A stretch of DNA of 64,000 nt. It comes from Wocania_A spongiicola (GTDB lineage: Bacteria; Bacteroidota; Bacteroidia; Flavobacteriales; Flavobacteriaceae). The translations under genes and the position numbers were made by a program. The stretch is taken from positions 682,001 through 746,000 of the forward strand of contig NZ_JAMFLZ010000002.1 in NCBI RefSeq assembly GCF_023502325.1. The letters run 5' to 3'. The stretch's first letter is position 1. Every line of letters starts with the position of its first letter. The notes beneath the pieces were generated by a model. It did no database searches. It was not told the origin of the DNA and saw only the letters and a program-made list of their open reading frames with translations. Below, piece after piece: positions 18,803-27,266 of this stretch.

Positions 18803-20226
18803 TCGTTAAAAATTACATAAGCTTCGCCTTCTAATGCACACTCACCATTGTTAGGATCTATATACACTTCGTAATGACCACTTTGTGTAACCACTAAATC
18901 AAAATCACTTTCAGATAGTGGAGTTTTGTCAACTGTCCAAGTATATGTAGCCCCAGTAATTTGATCGGCTGTTAATGTATAAGAGTCATTAACACAAAGT
19001 GATAAATTTGTCGTGCTTTTTCCATCTTTAATGATATCAATTTGTTCATTAAAAAAAGAAGCTATAAAAGGAGGAAGACCCTGTGAAGAATTGTTTGGGG
19101 AAAGATTTATTGCATTATGTTGATAATTACATGAAACCCCTAAACTATTTGGATTATTTATTACTCCCAAATTAGGCAAACCAATATTATAAGTAGCACT
19201 TAAGGCTCTATATATTTTTCCATTTGGACCTAATTGTAAGCCTCCTCGATATAATTGACGATCATCTATAACAACCGCGGACGATTGAATGTCTGCTGCT
19301 AAAAGATTATATTGAAGTAATGAGGAAGTATGATTAGTTGGATCATTATTGCTTGCAGGGTTTCCTTGATCAAAAAAATCATTTGAAGCGTGGGCATATA
19401 ATAGTTGACTATTTGGTGAAAACTCTACCCCATAAGTAAAGCCATTAGTTCCACTTATAAATAATTCATTTTGATTGCTTATAATTCCAGTAGATACATC
19501 AAAATCGTAGATGTATAACCCATCACTTACATTGGCATTTGCAACTTTTGTTCCATCAGGAGACAATTTTAAATAGCCTCTTGCATCTGAGATATTTAAA
19601 GTAAAAGGAGAAGTTACAGGAGAAGTATTAACACCTAAATCATTGACTTCAAAAGCATAAAATGTATCATAATTACCAGTGCTGCCGTTTTGAGGAGCAA
19701 AGGTCAACACCCAAATAGATTTTGTTATGCAATCTTTTAAAACTGCAGTAATCTTTTCGGAGCAACGTTGAATTAAATTTGTGTTTTTACTAGTAACTGC
19801 ACCCAAACCACCATCTAAGGATATATCTACCTCAGAGTAATTTAAGCCAAAATTACTACCGTTTAAGTTATTATCTACAGTAAAAATATAATAGATATCG
19901 TCATCATTAGGCTTTGGTACAATAATGGCAGATTGTGTGCTAGATGAGTCTCCAAATAGCCCTAATCCATTCATCATGGTTGCATGGTTTTTATTCCATA
20001 CACGAGAGCCGTCAGTATAAAAAAGTAAATTACCTGAACTATCAGATATTGATGCGCACCCTTCGTTAGTAAATAGTTGTCCATTACTAACAGAAGTTAC
20101 CGTATTGCTATTTTGATTAAACTTTATACCGCCACCAAAGCCAAAGTACCAATTAGCGGCTTCACTTTGGGCAAAGCCATTTAGACTGACTAAACAGCTT
20201 ATTAGTAATATGGCAATTTTTTTCAT
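17518..20226 (-). CDS. T9SS type B secreted protein with propeller-like head (902 aa)
   Basis: A signal peptide (MKKIAILLISCLVSLNGFAQ) is followed by a propeller-like head that is the paralogue of the head at 14156-17494 (WYFGFGGGIKFN, EGCASISDSSGNLLFYTDG, LSPDGTKVANAN, VEFSPNSQLLYAH). After the PKD-like element GATYTWTVDKTPL the sequence jumps at NPEAFNETILQCDEDG into a stalk and sorting tail that is almost identical to the 815-residue protein. The protein is therefore a mosaic of one paralogue's head and another's tail. It is the first of the five secreted-protein genes in transcription order; the ABC permease gene lies 28 bases upstream on the same strand. Surface export by T9SS is well supported; the target of the head is unknown. 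Confidence 0.87.
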   Translation of the reverse strand: MKKIAILLISCLVSLNGFAQSEAANWYFGFGGGIKFNQNSNTVTSVSNGQLFTNEGCASISDSSGNLLFYTDGSRVWNKNHATMMNGLGLFGDSSSTQSAIIVPKPNDDDIYYIFTVDNNLNGSNFGLNYSEVDISLDGGLGAVTSKNTNLIQRCSEKITAVLKDCITKSIWVLTFAPQNGSTGNYDTFYAFEVNDLGVNTSPVTSPFTLNISDARGYLKLSPDGTKVANANVSDGLYIYDFDVSTGIISNQNELFISGTNGFTYGVEFSPNSQLLYAHASNDFFDQGNPASNNDPTNHTSSLLQYNLLAADIQSSAVVIDDRQLYRGGLQLGPNGKIYRALSATYNIGLPNLGVINNPNSLGVSCNYQHNAINLSPNNSSQGLPPFIASFFNEQIDIIKDGKSTTNLSLCVNDSYTLTADQITGATYTWTVDKTPLSESDFDLVVTQSGHYEVYIDPNNGECALEGEAYVIFNENPEAFNETILQCDEDGTIDGLTLFNLNQANAVLTNGVANLSTKFYTDAARTIEVNGNSFTNTVNPQTIYVEVIDNRTNCSSPSELTLDVSVTDSGDTELIACDDDGIEDGFFNFNLSDADNDIVLGLPAGLTISYYETYDDALLEVNNIGTTFTNNTPYSQTIFARVENANNCYGISEVLLTVNQLPNIQTEALTYYCLNTFPLTVPLNAAVINDSPTNYTYNWTSGETTYEVDINQIGTYTVTVTNANGCSKDRTINVEASNIATFENIEVVDATQNNIISVFVSGEGIYQYRLLDENNTVYAPYQDSNVFENVFPGIYTITVRDTKNDCGTVQNPVSVIGFPKFFTPNNDGTHDTWQVLGISSMFQPNTNIRIFNRFGKLIKQLNPLGEGWDGLYNGQKLPADDYWFAITLQDGRIFKNHFTLKY

Positions 20227-20254
20227 CTTTCAGTAGCAAATGCTACCAAAGATA

Positions 20255-21079
20255 TTATAAATCTCGCTTTTTTAATAATCTGTACGATAAAAAGATAAAT
20301 AGAGCTGTCCAACACAAAACAATAACAATTTCGTAACCATGTACTGCATAATCGTGTATTAATTCTTTATTATTTGGTGCTTTGGTTGAAGCTATTCTTA
20401 AAAAGGGCCAATCAATTAATTTATAGATAGATTTTAAAGGGAAAAAATTCTGAATTCTTGTAGCTATCTCTTCAGTGCTAAACTTCCATATAATGCCATA
20501 TAAAATCCACTCTATAATAAAAAGAACAAATAAAAATGCCAACGCAAAAGCTGATCTTTTTACCAGCATACCTAACAATAAACACAAACTAAAAAAACCA
20601 ATAAGTTTAATAAAATATGCTAATAAAAATTCAGTTTCTCTAATTATAATCCCGAATTCATTATAACTAGAATAATATAGCCCTATACATAAACTTAAAA
20701 TAAAAATGATTACTGTAGATATAAGGGAAAAGAAAACTATTGTATAAAATTTTGATAGAATAAATTCTTTTTTACTTAAGCCATCAATTAAATTTTGCTT
20801 TATGGTTTTGTTGCTATATTCATTTCCAATCATACTTACTACTACAATAGCAAAGAATAATTTAAAATGAGCTGCAAAATAAGTAACAAGGTGCCATATC
20901 ATTGGAAAGTTAAAAACACCCCATTCTCCTAATTCTATAGTAAAGTAACCAAAGAAGGGTATTTTAAAAGATGAAATAAGGATTATAAATAAAGGTAATA
21001 TAAATGATATAAAAATGAGGATTTTACTAGTTCTGTTAAGTAACAGTTTTTGTAATTCTAAATTTAAAAGGCGTAACAT
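20255..21079 (-). CDS. ABC transporter permease (ABC-2 type)
   Basis: A 274-residue membrane protein with about six hydrophobic segments (ILIFISFILPLFIILISS, FFAIVVVSMIGNEY, IVFFSLISTVIIFILSLCIGLYY, IGFFSLCLLLGMLV, SAFALAFLFVLFIIEWILYG, IVIVLCWTALFIFLSYRLL). The motif GNEYSNKTIKQNLIDGLSKKEFILSKF is typical of NatB/BcrB-type ABC-2 permeases. It lies 31 bases downstream of the ATPase gene and forms an exporter with it. The substrate cannot be read from the sequence; candidates in this family are peptides, antibiotics or lipids. The next gene downstream (28 bases) is the secreted-protein array, but nothing shows a functional link. Confidence 0.85.
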   Translation of the reverse strand: MLRLLNLELQKLLLNRTSKILIFISFILPLFIILISSFKIPFFGYFTIELGEWGVFNFPMIWHLVTYFAAHFKLFFAIVVVSMIGNEYSNKTIKQNLIDGLSKKEFILSKFYTIVFFSLISTVIIFILSLCIGLYYSSYNEFGIIIRETEFLLAYFIKLIGFFSLCLLLGMLVKRSAFALAFLFVLFIIEWILYGIIWKFSTEEIATRIQNFFPLKSIYKLIDWPFLRIASTKAPNNKELIHDYAVHGYEIVIVLCWTALFIFLSYRLLKKRDL

Positions 21080-21110
21080 ATAGTTAGTATATTTTGGTTG
21101 GGTTTAGTTT

Positions 21111-22007
21111 CTATTTATTGTCTGTTAATTGTAAAAATTGTTCTTCTAAACTTTCTTTACGTTGTACTAAATGAGTAAGTATAATGCCTTTTTCAAAAAG
21201 ATATTTATTAAAATCTTCAGATTTCATAGGCTCGTTTAAAAAAGCAGTTATTAAGCCGTCTTTCTCTTTAATAGATTTGAATGAAGGATTGTTTTCTAAT
21301 AATTTAATTAAGTCATCTTGCTTATTGCTCTTTAGTTCAAAAAAGCCATGACTAGAAATCATTTCATCTACTCGACCCGAATATAATTTAGCTCCCTTTC
21401 GTAAAACAACTACATGCGAACATACTTTTTCAACTTCATCTAACAAATGCGATGCTAGTAAAATAGTTGTTCCTTTAGCTGCAATTTGTTTTATAATTTC
21501 TCTAATTTGATGAATACCTTGTGGATCTAATCCGTTTGTAGGCTCATCTAAAATTAAAATTTCTGGATCGTTTAATAATGCAGAAGCAATGGCTAGACGC
21601 TGTTTCATACCTAATGAAAAGGTTTTAAATTTACTGTCTTTTCGCTCTAATAATCCAACAAGATCAAGTTTTTCTTCAACTTTACTATAATCCACACCTT
21701 TTATTCTGCAAACCAACTTTAAGTTCTGCGTTGCTGTCATATATGGATAAAAGTTAGGGCGTTCAATTATAGCTCCTACTTTTTTTAGAGCATCATGTGT
21801 TGTGGTTTGTCCATCGAACCATTTGAAATCGCCGTGTGTTTTATTTACAACATTTAAAACAACACCTAGTGTTGTAGATTTTCCGCTTCCGTTTGGTCCT
21901 AAAATCCCATAAACATTACCTTTGTTAATGGTAAATGATAAATCTTTTACGGCTGTTAAGTAACCAAATTTTTTGGTAAGATTATTAATTGTAAGTATTG
22001 GTTCCAA
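21111..22007 (-). CDS. ABC transporter ATP-binding protein
   Basis: A 298-residue NatA/BcrA-type ATPase. Walker A is GPNGSGKST, the signature is FSLGMKQRLAIASALL, Walker B and the D-loop are ILILDEPTNGLDPQG, and the switch His lies in LLASHLLDEVEKVC. The extra C-terminal region of about 90 residues (from about residue 210) is usual for this subfamily. It should power the permease encoded immediately downstream. The gene starts at ATG 22007 and is divergent from the kinase-like gene at 22130, with 122 bases between for both promoters. Confidence 0.93.
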   Translation of the reverse strand: MEPILTINNLTKKFGYLTAVKDLSFTINKGNVYGILGPNGSGKSTTLGVVLNVVNKTHGDFKWFDGQTTTHDALKKVGAIIERPNFYPYMTATQNLKLVCRIKGVDYSKVEEKLDLVGLLERKDSKFKTFSLGMKQRLAIASALLNDPEILILDEPTNGLDPQGIHQIREIIKQIAAKGTTILLASHLLDEVEKVCSHVVVLRKGAKLYSGRVDEMISSHGFFELKSNKQDDLIKLLENNPSFKSIKEKDGLITAFLNEPMKSEDFNKYLFEKGIILTHLVQRKESLEEQFLQLTDNK

Positions 22008-22129
22008 TGGTATGTGGTTTTTATGTTGAAAAATATCAACAAGGTTAGTTATTAAAGTATGACGATGCTTAACATATTTTGTTACATGATTATTAATAAA
22101 AGCTTTAAATTTGATTAACTTTATAATGT

Positions 22130-23182
22130 ATGCAAGATTTAAAAATATCTAAAAAGAAACCATCATTCCCAATAACTGAAAGGTTACATAATTATCTTTC
22201 TCAGTATAACAGAAATATAAAAATCCCCATTTTTTATGATGATTTATTGCGTTTTCAAGGCTCTGTTGTTGTTTATGATAAAGAAGATAATGACACCTTA
22301 TGGATTCGTGTTTACTACAATGATTATGAAAGAGAGGAAATCGATTTATCTTTAAAAAAGGTGTATACCATTTTACATTCTGATGGAAATGAAAGTACAA
22401 TTCCGTTTTTAAATGTTGATGCGATTGATTATTGTACGTTTGGAAACTCTAAACCATTCAGAATAAAAATAAGAAACATTTTAAATGATAATTATACATA
22501 TTTTTATGTTAAAACAGCTGACGCATCACGAGTTTATGGGTTGGAGTTAGAGCATATGCTATCACCTTATAACTTGAACTTTTTAGTGTATAAAAATACT
22601 TTAATAGAAGAGCATATTGCTGGAATCCCTGGTGATGAGTTTATAAAAAACATGTTACCAGATTGTAGTAAATCTGAAAAGTCGCAAATAGCAAAAGAGT
22701 TTGTTAAGTTTAACGAGCGCTGTATGATTAGGCTTTTAGGTGATATGAGGTCGTATAATTATGTTATTGTACCAACACACGATTTTGATCATGTTGTTTA
22801 TAAAATTAGACCAATTGATTTTGACCAACAGTGCTACGAAGGTAAGTTTAACATATATAGACCTCAGTTTTTTAAAGAAAATTTAAAAATGGTGGAGCTG
22901 GTTGCTGAAAGCTTTCAGAAATTTTCAATAGATCAATATAAAATTGAAGAACGCTCTATTTTAGTAAAGCGTTTAAAAAGTTTTCATGATAGGGTAGATG
23001 AATTACTGGATTGTATGCTAGAAGACTCGATTTCCAAAGGTGAAAATATAGATTTATTAAAAATGAAAATTTTTGAATATACACAGGATGTGAAATTTAA
23101 GCGTAGTAAAAATATGGGCCAAATACTAAAAAGTGCTTTGGAGTATTTAGTTAGAAATTATGAAGATGTAAACCCTAAATAA
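22130..23182 (+). CDS. Kinase-like fold protein of unknown function (350 aa)
   Basis: I do not recognise a named family with certainty. The middle of the protein reads like a degenerate aminoglycoside-phosphotransferase/protein-kinase core. There is a beta-strand with a Lys (YFYVKTADASRV, K128), a hinge-like LIEEHIAGIPGDEF (158-171), a loop GDMRSYNYVIV (204-214) where typical family members have HGDLHxxNIL, and then IRPIDFDQQ (227-234) at the place of the Mg-binding DFD/DFG. Loop Asp205 and Asn210 and Asp230/Asp232 are kept, while the His before Gly is replaced by Leu. The C-terminal 100 residues are helical. There is no signal peptide or membrane segment. It stands alone on the plus strand between two minus-strand groups. 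Confidence 0.5.
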   Translation: MQDLKISKKKPSFPITERLHNYLSQYNRNIKIPIFYDDLLRFQGSVVVYDKEDNDTLWIRVYYNDYEREEIDLSLKKVYTILHSDGNESTIPFLNVDAIDYCTFGNSKPFRIKIRNILNDNYTYFYVKTADASRVYGLELEHMLSPYNLNFLVYKNTLIEEHIAGIPGDEFIKNMLPDCSKSEKSQIAKEFVKFNERCMIRLLGDMRSYNYVIVPTHDFDHVVYKIRPIDFDQQCYEGKFNIYRPQFFKENLKMVELVAESFQKFSIDQYKIEERSILVKRLKSFHDRVDELLDCMLEDSISKGENIDLLKMKIFEYTQDVKFKRSKNMGQILKSALEYLVRNYEDVNPK

Positions 23183-23243
23183 ACTTTACTGAATAATTGA
23201 GGTTTAAATGTGGCAAAGCAATTTTCAGATAGTTATTCCTTTC

Positions 23244-23756
23244 TTAATTCCAGTTTTCATCAAAGTCTAACCCGTCGTAATCATCTATATCTAAACCATC
23301 TTCAAATTCTTCTAAATCATCATCTGCATCTGCTTCAAATAATTTTTCAGGAGCTGTATCTGGAACTTGACCTTGAACAAACATCAAGTTTGGGTAATCA
23401 TGTCCTTCAGTCTCATCAACAATTTCAGCTAGTTCAACATAAAATGTCCACATGCTTAAAAAATCGTAAACATATATTAATTTTGTTTGAGCTTCATGTA
23501 CAACACTATCCAGTGAGGTTTCATTCATTAAGCGAGCAGAAGCATTGTCGCTTAAATCAAACAATGAAATTTCCTCACCTTGATCCCAAGTATCATTACT
23601 TAAATAAAATGATGCCATTTCAGAACCATCAAAACCAAAAGACTGCGTAATAATGTTATGTAAGTCTTCAAGCGTGTCTGTTTCTCTGATTTCTAAATCA
23701 CGAAAAATATCATCTTCGGTATCATTATCAAGAATAACTCTAAATCTGTAAATCAT
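23244..23756 (-). CDS. pRiA4b ORF-3 / IS1096 passenger-like protein
   Basis: A 170-residue protein beginning MIYRFRVILDNDTEDDIFRDLEIRETDTLEDLHNIITQSFGF. It continues with FYLSNDTWDQGEEISLFDL and KLIYVYDFLSMWTFYVELAEI, the pattern of the plasmid pRiA4b ORF-3-like family (also called IS1096 passenger TnpR-like). The fold is ubiquitin-like and the molecular role is not established. The last 35 residues are extremely acidic (ADADDDLEEFEDGLDIDDYDGLDFDENWN). Despite the family label there is no transposase, inverted repeat or target duplication nearby, so it is a resident chromosomal gene. It follows the heme A synthase gene by 38 bases on the same strand. Confidence 0.75.
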   Translation of the reverse strand: MIYRFRVILDNDTEDDIFRDLEIRETDTLEDLHNIITQSFGFDGSEMASFYLSNDTWDQGEEISLFDLSDNASARLMNETSLDSVVHEAQTKLIYVYDFLSMWTFYVELAEIVDETEGHDYPNLMFVQGQVPDTAPEKLFEADADDDLEEFEDGLDIDDYDGLDFDENWN

Positions 23757-23794
23757 TGTAAAAAATTATTGATGCAAAGATAAGTTTTTTTGTA

Positions 23795-24808
23795 TTATTT
23801 ACTAAAGCGATGTAAAGTAAAAGTCATGGCACTTAATAAGAAAAATGCCCCTATTTGATGTGCTATTCCTAACCACAGCGGAACTGCATACAGTATAGTG
23901 AAAATACCTAATAGAAATTGAAAACCAACTAATATTAATAAAGTATTAATGCCCTTTTTTTGCAGGTTTGAAAGCGACAATTTACGAGATTCATACCATA
24001 GTATTAATATTGAAACTACAACAAGGTAAGCTAGAGTTCTGTGCACAAATTGAATAGCACTTGGGTTTTCTATAAGGTTTTTATAAAATGGATCAAGTGC
24101 ATAAACAGTGTGGTGAATAAATTTGCCTTCATTCATTAAAGGCCAATGATTATGCAATAAACCAGCTTTTAACCCAGCAACAAAGGCGCCATAAATAATT
24201 TGAATAACAAGAATTATATAACTAACTACTATAAGGTTTCTAAACTTAATATTTACTGACTTTTTACTTGGATAAAATAAATCTAATGCCACCCAAAGTG
24301 TAGCTGCAAAGGTGAGAAAAGCAGTGGTTAAATGCGCAGCTAAACGGTAATGACTTACATCTGGCATATCAACCAAACCACTTTTAACCATATACCAGCC
24401 CAAAAAGCCTTGAAACCCACCTAAAATTAACAGAACTAAACATTTTTTAATCGTTTTTTTTGTGAGTTGTTTGGTAATAAGAAAATATATAAAAGGTATA
24501 ATAAATATCATGCCTATTACTCTACCTATTACTCTATGTAACCATTCCCAAAAATAAATGCTTTTAAAATCATTAATTGTAAAATGAGAATGTAACTTTT
24601 GATACTCAGGGTATTGCTGATATAACTCGAAAGCTTCTTGCCATTCAGTTTCGTTAAGAGGAGGAATAGTGCCAGTTATTAGCTTGTAATTTGAAATTGA
24701 TAAGCCAGAATCTGTAAGTCTAGTTATGCCTCCTACAATTACCATTATAAAAATTAGAAAGCACCCAGTAAGCAACCAATAAATAACTTTTTTGTTGTCT
24801 TTTTTCAT
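23795..24808 (-). CDS. ctaA: Heme A synthase (COX15/CtaA family)
   Basis: Inner-membrane monooxygenase that converts heme O to heme A for aa3-type cytochrome oxidase. The 337 residues contain about eight membrane spans. Visible signatures are GGITRLTDSGLSISNYKLITGTIPPL near the N-terminus, EWLHRVIGRVIG, GLVDMPDVSHYRLAAHLTTAF, LLHNHWPLMNEG, FVHRTLAYLVVV and GIAHQIGAFFLLS, with the heme-ligating histidines in the EWLHR, YRLAAH, FVHR and GIAHQ segments. This is the longer COX15-like subtype. A single base separates it from the upstream GNAT gene, so it is transcribed with it. ctaB and the oxidase genes are not in the window. Confidence 0.93.
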   Translation of the reverse strand: MKKDNKKVIYWLLTGCFLIFIMVIVGGITRLTDSGLSISNYKLITGTIPPLNETEWQEAFELYQQYPEYQKLHSHFTINDFKSIYFWEWLHRVIGRVIGMIFIIPFIYFLITKQLTKKTIKKCLVLLILGGFQGFLGWYMVKSGLVDMPDVSHYRLAAHLTTAFLTFAATLWVALDLFYPSKKSVNIKFRNLIVVSYIILVIQIIYGAFVAGLKAGLLHNHWPLMNEGKFIHHTVYALDPFYKNLIENPSAIQFVHRTLAYLVVVSILILWYESRKLSLSNLQKKGINTLLILVGFQFLLGIFTILYAVPLWLGIAHQIGAFFLLSAMTFTLHRFSK

Positions 24809-24809
24809 G

Positions 24810-25262
24810 TTAGATAAGCTCTTTTTTAAAGCATAAGCTATTCTCTATATTTTCGTATGGGCCAAAATTAGAAATTATACTATAATCATTTTTTTTATAA
24901 AACTGAACAGCTTCAACTTGACGGATACCAGTTTCTAAAATACAGGAGTTATAACCTAATTCATTACTCCAAGCTTCCAATTCTTTTAAAATTTTAGATG
25001 CTATACCTCCACTTCTACTTTCAGGGTTAGTGTACATTCTCTTAATTTCCACACTTGTGTTGTCAAACTTTTTAAATGCACCACAGCCAACTGGAGTGTG
25101 ATTTAAATATGCAACGACTACATGCTTTAATACATCAATATTATTGTATTGATTATAGAAGTCGTGGTCATCTCCATCAACAATAGTCAAATAAGCATCA
25201 AGCTTATTTACTAAATTGATAAAGTCTATATTTTCGGAATTTGTTCTAACTAATTTTACCAT
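24810..25262 (-). CDS. GNAT family N-acetyltransferase
   Basis: A 150-residue single-domain acetyltransferase. The acetyl-CoA site is visible as VEIKRMYTNPESRSGGIASKILKELEAWS, with the R/Q-x-x-G-x-G/A loop written RSGGIA, followed by YNSCILETGIRQVEAVQFYKKNDY, the usual beta5/alpha5 region. The substrate cannot be inferred. It is packed between the CCA-adding enzyme gene (2 bases) and the heme A synthase gene (1 base), which implies cotranscription but gives no common pathway. Confidence 0.9.
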   Translation of the reverse strand: MVKLVRTNSENIDFINLVNKLDAYLTIVDGDDHDFYNQYNNIDVLKHVVVAYLNHTPVGCGAFKKFDNTSVEIKRMYTNPESRSGGIASKILKELEAWSNELGYNSCILETGIRQVEAVQFYKKNDYSIISNFGPYENIENSLCFKKELI

Positions 25263-25264
25263 AA

Positions 25265-26683
25265 TTAATTTGATATTTTTAATCCTAAACGTTCACCTTC
25301 TCTTAACATTAATTGATATGCAGCTTCATGTTCATTAGGAATATCTCCTTCTAAAATAGCTTCTTTGATAGTTTCTTTAATAATACCAATTTCACGAGAT
25401 GGTTTTATGTTGAATGCTTTCATAATTTCTTCTCCAGAGATTGGTGGTTGAAAATTTCGTACATGATCGCGTGCTTCAACTTCAATAATTTTATCACGAA
25501 CTATTTTAAAGTTGTTATGGTATTTGTTGAATTTTTTAGGGTTTTTGGTTGTAATATCTGCTTCACAAAGAGTCATTAAATCTTCAACGTAATCACCAGC
25601 ATCAAAAACAAGACGGCGTACAGCAGAATCGGTTACAATATCTTGAGCAAGAACAATAGGGCGAGAACTCATAAAAACCATTTTTTGTACAAATTTCATT
25701 TTATCATTTAGCGGCATTTTTAACCTTTTAAATAAATGATACACCATTTTTGATCCTTCAAATTCGTGCCCATGAAATGTCCAGCCTACCTTTTTACTAA
25801 ACTTTTTTGTTGGAGCCTTACCAATGTCGTGTAATAAAGCAGCCCAACGTAGCCATAGGTTGTCAGTATGCTTAGCAATGTTATCTACGACCTCTAAAGT
25901 GTGATAAAAATTATCTTTATGACGTTGCCCTTCTACTTCATCAATACCTTTTAATGCTGTAAGTTCTGGTAAAATATATGATAGTAACCCTGTTTGTTCT
26001 AATAATAAAAAACCAATTGAAGGTGTTTTACTTTCAAGAATTTTATTAAGCTCAACAACTATGCGCTCGTTGGTTATAATTTTAATTCTATGGTTGTTTT
26101 TTGAGATAGATTTTAGTGAGTTTTCTTCAATTTTAAAATTAAGCTGTGTTGCAAAACGTATAGCTCGCATCATGCGTAAAGGGTCGTCACTATATGTTAT
26201 ATCAGGATTTAAAGGAGTTTTTATAATTTGACTTTCTAAATCTTTAATGCCATTAAAAGGATCAAGTAAATCGCCAAATTTATTTTTGCTTAAATCTAAA
26301 GCCAAAGCATTTATAGTAAAATCTCTACGGTTTTGATCGTCTTGTAACGTTCCGTTTTCAACAATAGGGTTTCTACTATTTTCGTTATAAGATTCTTTTC
26401 TTGCTCCAACAAACTCTATTTCAATCTCATCATAACGAAGCATCGCCGTTCCATATGTTTTAAATATTTGAACTTTTGGTTTATTAGGAAGGTTTTTTGC
26501 AACTTGCTTTGCGAGGTCAATGCCACTACCAATAGCAACAATATCAATATCTTTGGGCTCTCCGCGATTTAAAATAATATCACGTACAAAACCACCAATA
26601 ACATATGCATCAAGTTGTAATTCTTTTGCAGATTGTGATATTATTTTAAATATTGAATGCTGTAAAGCTTCTTTGTAATTCAT
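25265..26683 (-). CDS. cca: CCA-adding tRNA nucleotidyltransferase with HD domain
   Basis: Adds the 3' CCA end to tRNAs. The nucleotidyltransferase head has GGFVRD (30-35) and the catalytic DIDIV acidic pair (45-49), then RRDFTINALAL for nucleotide selection. The RNA-binding neck follows (DDPLRMMRAIRFATQLNF), then a C-terminal HD phosphohydrolase domain with LRWAALLHDIGK near residue 284. The length of 472 residues is usual for the HD-containing type in Bacteroidota. Both tRNA genes in this window lack an encoded CCA, so the enzyme is needed for first synthesis of the tRNA end and not only for repair. The neighbour upstream is tsaC, another tRNA maturation gene, 14 bases away. Confidence 0.95.
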   Translation of the reverse strand: MNYKEALQHSIFKIISQSAKELQLDAYVIGGFVRDIILNRGEPKDIDIVAIGSGIDLAKQVAKNLPNKPKVQIFKTYGTAMLRYDEIEIEFVGARKESYNENSRNPIVENGTLQDDQNRRDFTINALALDLSKNKFGDLLDPFNGIKDLESQIIKTPLNPDITYSDDPLRMMRAIRFATQLNFKIEENSLKSISKNNHRIKIITNERIVVELNKILESKTPSIGFLLLEQTGLLSYILPELTALKGIDEVEGQRHKDNFYHTLEVVDNIAKHTDNLWLRWAALLHDIGKAPTKKFSKKVGWTFHGHEFEGSKMVYHLFKRLKMPLNDKMKFVQKMVFMSSRPIVLAQDIVTDSAVRRLVFDAGDYVEDLMTLCEADITTKNPKKFNKYHNNFKIVRDKIIEVEARDHVRNFQPPISGEEIMKAFNIKPSREIGIIKETIKEAILEGDIPNEHEAAYQLMLREGERLGLKISN

Positions 26684-26697
26684 TAACGAAATTGTAG

Positions 26698-27258
26698 CTA
26701 TTTACGAATCACTTTAACAATACCGCTATTACTCAATTTAATTATTGAGGATGGTTTATCGCAGGTTTTTTCGTGATGCAAATTTACAACATAGTCTACA
26801 CCTTTTAAAATAGCTGGAGCTATTTCTTTAAAGGATTTTGGGGTAGGTTGTCCACTAATATTTGCTGAAGTAGAAACAAGAGCACCATTGAGTCTTCTTG
26901 ATAATTGATAACAAAATTCATTATCAGGAATTCTAATGGCAATCGTATTATCTTCTGCAATTAAATTTGAAGCCAAATTTTGAGCTTCATCATAAATTAT
27001 TGTTATTGGTTTTTCTGAGATTTCAATAATGCTATATGCCGATTCGGGTATTGTTTTTACATATTTTTTAAGCATTCTATCGTCTGCAACCAAACAGATT
27101 AATGCTTTGCTATCTTCTCGCTGTTTTAGTTTATAAATCTTTTTTACAGCTTCTGGGTTTGATGCATCACAACCAATACCCCAAACGGTATCGGTTGGAT
27201 AAAGTATAATTCCACCGTTTTTAAGTACTTGTAGCACATTATTAATTTCTGAGCGCAT
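26698..27258 (-). CDS. tsaC: L-threonylcarbamoyladenylate synthase (Sua5/YrdC/TsaC)
   Basis: Makes threonylcarbamoyl-AMP from threonine, bicarbonate and ATP, the first step of the t6A37 modification of ANN-decoding tRNAs. The 186-residue protein has the YrdC core only. The substrate loop GGIILYPTDTVWGIGCDA is followed by KIYKLKQREDSKALICLV, and the SALVSTSANISGQ-type motif appears as GALVSTSANISGQPTP. It has no Sua5 C-terminal extension. It is in tight series with the CCA-adding enzyme gene, so two tRNA-finishing functions are made together. Confidence 0.93.
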   Translation of the reverse strand: MRSEINNVLQVLKNGGIILYPTDTVWGIGCDASNPEAVKKIYKLKQREDSKALICLVADDRMLKKYVKTIPESAYSIIEISEKPITIIYDEAQNLASNLIAEDNTIAIRIPDNEFCYQLSRRLNGALVSTSANISGQPTPKSFKEIAPAILKGVDYVVNLHHEKTCDKPSSIIKLSNSGIVKVIRK

Positions 27259-27266
27259 AAAAACTT

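Noticed and set aside
20255..22007. GldA/GldF-type gliding ABC transporter
   Set aside because: The pair next to the surface array is of general NatA/BcrA type; there is no GldG neighbour and nothing distinctive for gliding.
23244..23756. Insertion sequence remnant
   Set aside because: Only the family name points to an IS; there are no terminal repeats, transposase fragment or target duplication.
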